64,000 nt of DNA from Corythucha ciliata (Eukaryota; Arthropoda; Insecta; Hemiptera; Tingidae): the NCBI GenBank assembly GCA_038030265.1, contig CM075938.1, forward strand, positions 5,185,009 through 5,249,008, read 5' to 3'. The position numbers and the translations under genes were made by a program. The notes beneath the pieces were generated by a model. That model did not search any database. It saw only the letters and a program-made list of their open reading frames with translations, and was not told the origin of the DNA. Shown in pieces: positions 57,240 through 64,000 of the stretch (its first letter is position 1; the number at the start of each line of letters is the position of its first letter).

Positions 57240-58300
57240 TGGCAACGGGGGATGGAAGGAGAAAGGATCCACTGACGGGGGAAAAAGCCCCAAGGTATAA
57301 AAGCTCGGGTTTTCCCGGAGAGATTCATTCAAAAAGTGATTCAAAGTGCTCAAGGGCAGGGAGTGACTCGTGGGGTGTTAGTCGCGAATTGTGTGATTTT
57401 CTTTGTGTAAGTCCGAGACTACTTGGAGCGAAAAGGCCGCTCACCAATCACCATCACCACTCGTCGTATCAAACGAGTTCCAGCCGTTTGCAGTCATCAT
57501 CTCGTGAACTGTGTTTTCCTAGGCTTCTTGGAGCGAAAATTCCGCTCACCACTCGTCGTATCAAACGAGTTCCAGCCGTCTGCAGTCGTCATCTTCACGC
57601 ACGAACACACCTCGTTGCCACTTTTTCAAGTCGGACCCAACGTCGGAAATTCCTGTTGTATCGGTGACACACGGACACGTCCCGTCTCGCCGTTTAGACG
57701 AACACGGACACGTCCCGTCTCGCCGTTTAGACGAACGGACACGCACACACCACTTTCGGCGACACACCCTGAAACGCATTTGCGGAATCACGTGCAAGCC
57801 CACTCCCTGCGCCTGCCGTCTTCAGACACTCCGGTCATCCACCCTTCTACAAAGCGAGTTGAGCGCGTCGGCTACTCACCACCCCCCCTTCTTCTTCCTT
57901 CGTTCCTATCTAAGAAGTCGACCCGCCGCTCTTTGATCGCCCCCACAGGACCAACGTCTGTGGACGGTTAAGCAACCGGAGCTTCATAAGGAGGAAATAA
58001 CTGGTGAGTGTAATCTTTCTTTATTTCACCCCTCGTTGCTAAGGGTATATTTGTGTGTGTCGTGTTCGCAGCACGTGTCTCGTTCGAATTCAACCTGCGG
58101 ACCCGAGTGCCCATTCAACAAGCATCTGTACTCTGCAACCCTTTTTCCGTTTTCTTCAGTTCCTTTTAATAAATAATTCTTTTCTAAAAAAACACTGTGT
58201 ACAAAAATCTCTCTGCCTAACACAACCTGAACAAGCCCCACAACAACGGTTGTTGATCAACCACGTTACAGGATATTACAGTGGAAAGAAAAAAAACGTC
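57240..58300 (+). mobile_element. LTR-like segment with core promoter and poly(A) signal (limits uncertain)
   Basis: A TATA box (57296), initiator (57327), about 0.65 kb of GC-rich leader with internal duplications (GGAGCGAAAA(G/T)GCCGCTCACC-type units at about 57425 and 57530; an ACACGTCCCGTCTCGCCGTT unit at about 57673 and 57709) and a downstream AATAAA near 58172 make up the U3-R-U5-like order of a retrotransposon LTR. A good splice donor (CTGGTGAGTG) lies near 58001. I could not find matching TG/CA ends with a target duplication. A host gene's promoter and leader for the exon at 60439 is the alternative. Confidence 0.4.
57296..57330 (+). promoter_or_regulatory. Canonical TATA-initiator core promoter
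   Basis: TATAAAAG at 57296-57303 is followed by TCATTC at 57325-57330, an arthropod-type initiator. Its A at 57327 lies exactly 31 bases after the first T of the TATA box, the canonical spacing. The combination and spacing are seen directly; promoter activity is inferred. Confidence 0.6.
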
Positions 58301-58339
58301 TGCTAATGATTATAGCACAGTGCTTCCTCGCTTTTCACC

Positions 58340-58500
58340 CCCTCCCCCTTGTACGATTTTGACGAAATTGATAGGGGACCCTCTGCTAGCCAACACATAT
58401 ATTCCCTGAAAATTTCATCAAATTCGGATAAAAACTATGGAAGATATGCTTGTTACAAGGATTTGCGGACGGACAGACAGACAGACACGAAACCGAAATT
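58340..58500 (+). repeat. Probable 3' end of a non-LTR retrotransposon or SINE
   Basis: The stretch TGAAAATTTCATCAAATTCG followed by a purine-rich link and GGACGGACAGACAGACAGAC is the pattern seen in the 3' ends of RTE/CR1-like LINEs and the SINEs they mobilise in arthropods. No coding region precedes it. Assignment rests on this pattern only. Confidence 0.5.
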
Positions 58501-59734
58501 GTTCAGGAAGGTATAAAACGTGAAATGCAAGTGGAAATTTCGATTTTAAAGAAGAAAACAAAAATATTTCCTAAAAGTGAAAACAATGCTTCCCTAGCTC
58601 GGAAGCAATATATTCAAGAGAAACAGGGAAAAATATGATATAATCGTATAGCCATTAGAAAATTATTGCAACATGATGCTTCACATGAACTGAAATATAC
58701 ATCAAATACTGGAACTTCCTTCCAGTACGCGCATTAAATATGCAATTATTTTTTCACGAAATGAGGTTTTTATTATTAATATTATTATTATTATTATGAA
58801 AAATCCGGGTCATTTGATCGAGTCTGGCACCTGCGCAGGACGTTTTTTATGGTCTATGAGATGCAAGGGTAGATCTGGGACCTCTCTCTGGGGGGGTTAA
58901 TCGAAACCCCTCCCCTCCCCTAGTACGCCCCCACCACCTGCCCACCACTCCCCTTCCCCCATGTTTTGAGAGATTTTCCAAGCTCCAGGGGGGGGGGTAA
59001 TTCTGCTGTCCCCCCCCCCCCCTAGATCCGCCTATGATGAGATGAAACTTTTGAGATTGCCAGACATTTTCCGTGGGATTGGTGCTCACAACAGAGCTAG
59101 CTGTTGGCAAACACACCTTTGGGCTGCTTGAAAACGGCTGGTAAGTGTAAAAATTGATTATTCGCAAAGAATGAACCAGATAACCATCATCGCCATCCAA
59201 TTTCGAATGAAGCCCGGGGGATACTAGTAAGCCTCGAAATTTCACATTTTTTAAAGCTTGCTCATGGCGCTATCTACAATCAAGTTGGATGTCGGTGTTG
59301 GTTTTCGAAACGTATTGGTCGAGGGTAATGACTTTTTACTTTCGCCAGTCGTTACCAAACCACCCAAAGATGTTTCTGCCAACAGCTGTCGCTGTTGTGA
59401 GCCCCTGTTCCACGGCAAAAGTCTGGCGATCTCAGAAGTGTCATCTCCGAGACCATACAAAACGTCCTGCGCAGGTGCCAGACACGATTGAAATGATCCG
59501 GATTTTTCATACGGTGGGACCCCGGACTGTATTCTCTCGAAAAATGAAGCATTTTGATAGGTTGCGTCGACTCCACAGAATACATACACGCACAGCTTGT
59601 GAACGGTGCCTAAAAAATGTCTCTGTGTGTACAGGTCTTTAAAAAAAAGTACGTGTACGCGGTGAGGATTTCCTGCTTAGGCCAACCTTACCGGTCGGCC
59701 TGAGCGTCTGGACCTGGCTTTGACTTCAGTTTAA

Positions 59735-60328
59735 GTCTCTTGCTTGCGATATCTTCTCCATGGTAAGATATCCTATTCTCACTTACTGCCGATCTCCCTG
59801 CACCCTTCACGAATACCGTAGACAATGGCCCATGTTTCGTAAAAACACGGTTTTTGTGCATTCTCGTGACGTTTTTGTGAGAAACGTCATTGGTAACATG
59901 AAATGTGAACAGGCCAAAAGGACGCTTAGAAGACGGGAAAGTTTTTGTGATACACCGAAAATCTGTTGAGAAAGCTGTTTGGGTACAGCGACTTTTCGTA
60001 AAACGGACAAATTTTAGAGGACACGTAAATTTATGGAAAAAATGCCAGATTTCTGGGTGTTGACGATTATTTCAAGCAATAAAATGACCTCTATCCTAAA
60101 GGAAATGTTCCGTAGTTTCTGAAAACGGCATCACTTTTTGGATTTGGTGCGATATAAGCCGAGAAATTGCGGATTCTTTGAAGCAAACATTGGTTACTTT
60201 TTTGAACACAAAAAAAATCATAACTCCGAAACGGATCGACGTAGGACACTTCCGAAGGTACCATTTTACTCCACTTTTAACGTACTTTTACCCAAAAATT
60301 TTTGTCACACTTATACGGATCCACCCTG
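59735..60328. mobile_element. Single arm of the CAGGGTGGATCC foldback family
   Basis: The segment matches the right arm of 54730-56146 nearly base for base and ends in GGATCCACCCTG with TA after it, but the mirrored left arm is missing. It is either a half-element left by deletion or the non-palindromic progenitor form. It ends about 110 bp before the exon at 60439. Confidence 0.8.
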
Positions 60329-60438
60329 TATTTTGTTGAAATGCTAGCCACGTGATTTTAATGCAAATAATTTCAAATTCCACTCTCTTGGCACGTTTAA
60401 TCGATTAAAATGTAACTATGGTACTACGTTCCTTACAG

Positions 60439-60623
60439 TTGCCGTCAAAAAATACCTGGACGACTTGCCCCAGAAAAAGTTCTTTACTGTATCCATCAAC
60501 GAAGGTGTCAAAATTGCAGTATCGAATTGGCTGAAAGATAGTAGAACCCGCCTAAATAATAAAAGGAAGAAAGAGGAAAAGGAAATGAGAACGCTAGCAA
60601 ACCAAGTGGACGAGTCAGATTGA
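60439..60623 (+). CDS. Last coding exon of an unrecognised gene
   Basis: A good acceptor (ACGTTCCTTACAG) precedes an exon in phase 1 that reads AVKKYLDDLPQKKFFTVSIN, continues EGVKIAVSNWLKDSRTRLNN, then a charged stretch KRKKEEKEMRTLANQVDESD, and ends with TGA at 60621-60623 (61 codons including the stop). The composition, clean acceptor and charged helical tail look like a real C-terminus, but I do not recognise the family. The upstream exons were not found. They may lie in 53300-60300, or the fragment may be a relic. Confidence 0.55.
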
Positions 60624-61739
60624 GGTAAACAAAAGTTTATCGCAGTTCCTCCATGCTCAGGGGCGTTAATTAATTCATAAATTATTGCTTGCAGAGTGTC
60701 CTACGTAACTTAGTCATGACGGTTAACCCACCAAAGTGATTGCTTCTATTTTAACATTTCAACTTTGAATTTTAATATACATATTTTCTTGTTTTCCATT
60801 TATTTATTTAATAATTTATTAATGAAAAAGAGCTCATCGACCGATCTAGATTTAGCCAATCCACTAGCATTCAATAAAAACCAACCGTGATTCTACGTCG
60901 ATTCGATGTCGATGAGTCTAGGTCTTGTCGATGAGTCAACGTCTTTTCGATGACGATGGTTGCTCGACGGTTTAACGTTGACCCACCCATCGACATAGAT
61001 TCGACTGAGAATCGCGGGGCATTTTTGGCGCGATGTTGAGTCGATTTTTGATCTATCATCGACTCGATAAATGACGTTGATTCGATGGAAGTGTGTTTAT
61101 GGGGACGCTCCGGCTCGCCGGTAGAGTTTGGCCTGAACGGGAAATTCACCGTGTGTACGTACCCTATAACTGTATAGGGGTTAAAGAGTTTGGGAGAGGG
61201 GCTTCAGGAAGGAGAGCCTGGGGCAGTGGCGGATCTAAGGGAGGGGGCCACGGCCCCTCCCTTGGAGTCGAGGTCACTTGCGCAAAAAAAAGCATCAAAA
61301 CCTCCTCCAAAACCCCTTCGAAAAGAGGATATCACCTATAATTTTAGGGTCATTTTCTCAGAGGCCCGAGGGTCAGAGGTTCACGAAAGACGCAAAATAC
61401 CAAGTTATTTAAGGAAAAAACTGTCGTGAATGGCCTCTCACTGAGGGGAAAATGGGCGTTGAACGCCACCACGTCTAGGGCAAAATTTTTGCGCGAAAAG
61501 TCTCGCAAAGAGCAAACTTTTTAAGCAGAAACGTCACACGGTGAGGAAAAAACTATTTCGAAAGACCGCAACACAACGAGTAAACAACGCAGCCAAATGC
61601 CCCACGGTGGGCAAAACGCAATATTCGGGAAACCACTCCCGTGAATCGCCACATTCAAGGCAAAAATTTACGGGAAATGCCGCGTCAAGGGCAACAAATA
61701 TGAGAAGCACTTCACCAAGAGCAATGTTATGGTGACATA
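60624..61739. other. Intergenic stretch with short repeats
   Basis: Around 60880-61090 the word TCGATG/CATCGA and variants (GATTCGATGTCGATGAGTC, GTCGATGAGTCAACGTC) recur in both orientations, giving a weak cluster of short palindromes. At 61200-61320 is a GGCGGATCTAAGGGAGGGGG segment like the TE-associated patch near 59020 in opposite orientation. Nothing else is recognised; the frames at 61190-61773 look like chance. Confidence 0.4.
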
Positions 61740-63010
61740 TTGTCCATTTTATGACGAGACTCGTCGGTTTCACAAAGAAATTGCCAATTTCATTACGAAA
61801 TTGTTTGTTTTATGAGAAAACTTTCAATTTCATAAGACATCTCAAGCTTATGAGCATATTGGTTGATTTTATGAGGAAATTTCCTGTCTTTGTCAATTTG
61901 ATGAGTAAATCGTCAGTTTATTAGGGAAATAGTCAATTTTATGAAGAAAATGGCATATTGTATGACGAATTGTCAATTAAATTGCTCTTTTTGAATGAAT
62001 TCAAAAAGTTTGAAATGGGAATCGTGAATTTCAAGAGGAAATCGTAAATTTTCTAGGAATCGTTAATTTTATGACGAAATTGTCAGATTCACGGGAAAAT
62101 TGTAATTTTATTAGCGAATTGTCATTTTTATTGGCGCATTATCAATTAATTAAAAATTGTCATTCAAAGCAGAAATTGTCATTTTCACGAGGAAATTGTA
62201 AGTTACCTCCAAAAGTTTTATTTTTGGTCATAAGAACTTTTAATTTTTCCCTTTCGGTGATTATTGTTGATACAGTTATGGGTGATCGTTTATTTCGGCT
62301 TTAAACTTGTTATAATTAGTACGAATAGCCGATTATACGCGGAAATTATCAATTTCAAGAGTAAAGTGTCAATTTTACGAGGAAATTGTAAATTTTATGT
62401 GGAAATTATCAACTTTATGAGGAAATAACCAATTTTATGGGGAAATTGTCATTCTTAGGAAGAAATTGTCAATTTTATAAGGACTTTGTCAATTTTATGA
62501 GGAAATTTTCAGTTTTATGAGGGAATTATCAGCTTTATGAGGAAATTAACAATTTTATATGGAAATTGTCTATTTTATAAGGAAATTGTCAATTCTATTA
62601 GGAAATCGTGAATTTAATTAGGAAATTGTACGTTTTATGAGGAAAATGTTGGAAGTAGTCCATTTTACGAGGAAATTGTCGATTTCATGAGGAAATTGTC
62701 AATTTTATGAGGAATTCGTCAATTTATGAGGGCATTGTCACTGTATGAGGAAATTGTCAATTTTATATGGTAGTCGTGCATTTTATCAAGAAATTGTATG
62801 CTTTATAAGGAAATTGTCAATTTTACGATGAAATTGTCAATTTTATGAGGAAATTGTCAATTTTATGAGGAAATTGTCAATTTTATGGGAAAATTGTCAA
62901 TCTTATCAGGAAATTGTCTATTTTATGAGGAATTTGTATATTTTATGAGGAAATTGTCAATTTTATAAGAAAATTGTCAATTTCATGAGGAGACTGTCAA
63001 TTTTATGAAC
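61740..63010. repeat. Degenerate 20-bp satellite, about 1.27 kb
   Basis: The unit ATGAGGAAATTGTCAATTTT repeats about every 20 bp, with many substituted units and occasional indels. The best conserved run is at about 62820-62990, where several units are perfect or nearly so; both edges are more decayed. A 0.2-kb non-repeat island occurs near 62200-62335. No coding content. Confidence 0.85.
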
Positions 63011-64000
63011 AGCCAATTTCGGGAAATTGTTCGCCAGTAAACCAATTTTGCTGGGTGGCCTATTTCAGAGACGAATTACGCCGATTTTTCGCTCTGTGAA
63101 CCGTTTTTAGGTGGTTTCACTTAATGAAAAAGTAATTCTCGGAATTCGCTACAATCGCAGTGCTGTAGCAGTGGGACATAAAGCCTCCCCTCGACCACTG
63201 CGTTGAGTTCACTTCATTCGGCGGGAGGCATATTTTTGCCAAACTAAGGTTCGTCGTTCTCTGGAAGCGTTTTTAGGCGGCGCTACAACGCGCGTACATC
63301 CCAAAGCCTCAAATTAAATGTGACATCGTCCACTTCAGGCTTAGCAGCAGTGAATTCAATTTATGTCTTTTTGTATGTACGGTCGATGTCGCTCGTTGAA
63401 GCGCCGCTCGAAAACGCTTCCAGTAGACGACCGGCCTAATAATTCACGTTACATAGGTAGTTGTTGAACGTTTTTTTTTTTTTTTTTCTTCTTCACTTTT
63501 CCAGCCTTTGGGTTTCCTTAATTTTCCGATGCTTCAATTAACGGAGATTTAGAGCTGTAACAGAGGGATTAACATAGCCAAACCCCACCCGGGGCCATCC
63601 TACTAGATGATGACATCTAGATAAGATAAAATTCGGCGTGGTTTACCGATCAGGAGAAACGCCTAGAGTTTCGAGAAACAATGGCAAAGAAAAAAATTGA
63701 TGTCTCCACTTGTGCGCTTTCGTCCCCCTCTTTCAATTCAACACGCATCTTCAACTTTCAACAACGCATGCGTCTAAGCTATGCACGCAATTTCTGATAT
63801 CCTTCCAGCTTTTTGAGGCTAGGTCAGAATATGTACCTACTTACCTTATTAGTCCAAAACCATGAAGTTGTCAATTTTAACAAGTTAACGAAAGTATGGA
63901 TGGGTCAAGGGTCATGGTCATGGGTCTAGGACGACCACAGTTTAACCTGGTTTAGGGGTATGTAAGGTTATGTCATTTCCATTGGTCCCTGGCGCGTTTT
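63011..64000. other. Right-end stretch with a SINE fragment
   Basis: A T-run lies at about 63473-63487. 63565-63690 repeats the SINE-associated flank of 46985-47100 in inverted orientation (ACCCCACCC, then AGATAAGATAAAATTCGGCG, TTTACCGATCAGGAGAAACG). Around 63395-63430 and 63250-63280 are the inverted words CGCTCGAAAACGCTTCCAG and CTGGAAGCGTTTTTAGGCGG, probably another decayed inverted repeat. No gene is recognised. Confidence 0.5.

Larger units (their letters stand above)
53274..60438. other. Repeat-filled stretch between NDUFS6 and the next exon
   Basis: Contents: open but unrecognised frames on both strands at 53267-53738; repeats near 53900 (relative of 30520) and 54175-54300 (sister of 40440); a hairpin at 54571-54629; foldback 54730-56146; tandem repeat 56165-57020; a reversed copy of the 3590 repeat at 57040-57150; an LTR-like segment at 57240-58300 with a core promoter; a LINE-like 3' segment at 58340-58500; a C/G-rich low-complexity patch at 58880-59030; a diverged MITE-like unit near 59520-59600; and a foldback arm at 59735-60328. 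Confidence 0.6.

Noticed and set aside
57423..57971. 182-codon frame in the GC-rich leader
   Set aside because: It runs through internal duplications of the LTR-like segment, is open in more than one frame and encodes low-complexity sequence. It is not considered a gene.

Overview
This is a metazoan nuclear window, most likely from an arthropod. I did not try to fix the species. The genes are split by GT-AG introns that are either about 60-90 bp or several kb long, and the space between exons is packed with transposon relics. One of the genes, mitoguardin, is animal-specific. No bacterial or viral genome is present.

Layout. Mitoguardin (+) has its last seven coding exons between 4744 and 18602. 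Its 9.6-kb fifth intron holds a second, intronless gene at 14745-16619: a DOT1-type histone H3K79 methyltransferase of 624 residues. After a 7.4-kb repeat-filled gap comes a compact housekeeping cluster: GHITM/TMBIM5 (-, 25998-31336), SAP30BP (+, 31830-32836), PIGT (-, 32973-41232), RPP40 (-, 41439-52585) and NDUFS6 (+, 52769-53273). The last coding exon of an unrecognised gene lies at 60439-60623 (+). I rebuilt all exon sets by hand from splice sites, reading phase and protein similarity recalled from the families. The reading phases close at every junction. Rebuilt lengths are GHITM 338, SAP30BP 312, PIGT 619, RPP40 367 and NDUFS6 123 residues.

The genes do not form one pathway. Three are mitochondrial (mitoguardin, outer membrane; GHITM, inner membrane; NDUFS6, complex I). 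PIGT works in the ER on GPI anchoring, RPP40 in tRNA processing, SAP30BP in nuclear transcription or RNA processing, and the DOT1-like protein on chromatin. Layout may still link expression: RPP40 and NDUFS6 start 183 bp apart head to head, GHITM and SAP30BP also diverge, and SAP30BP and PIGT converge with stop codons 136 bp apart.

The mobile fraction is rich and diverse: at least seven short MITEs with exact or near-exact TTA/TAA target duplications; one complete 532-bp element with an 8-bp duplication and six copies of a 16-bp motif; several 1.4-2.4 kb foldback elements, some with Tc1/mariner-like ends; a 1,201-bp solo LTR with a 4-bp duplication; non-LTR retrotransposon fragments; tRNA-derived SINE pieces; and several degenerate tandem repeats. 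I found no system that is clearly of an undescribed type. The best candidates for a second look are the intronless DOT1 gene, the motif-studded 532-bp element and the near-palindromic foldback family.
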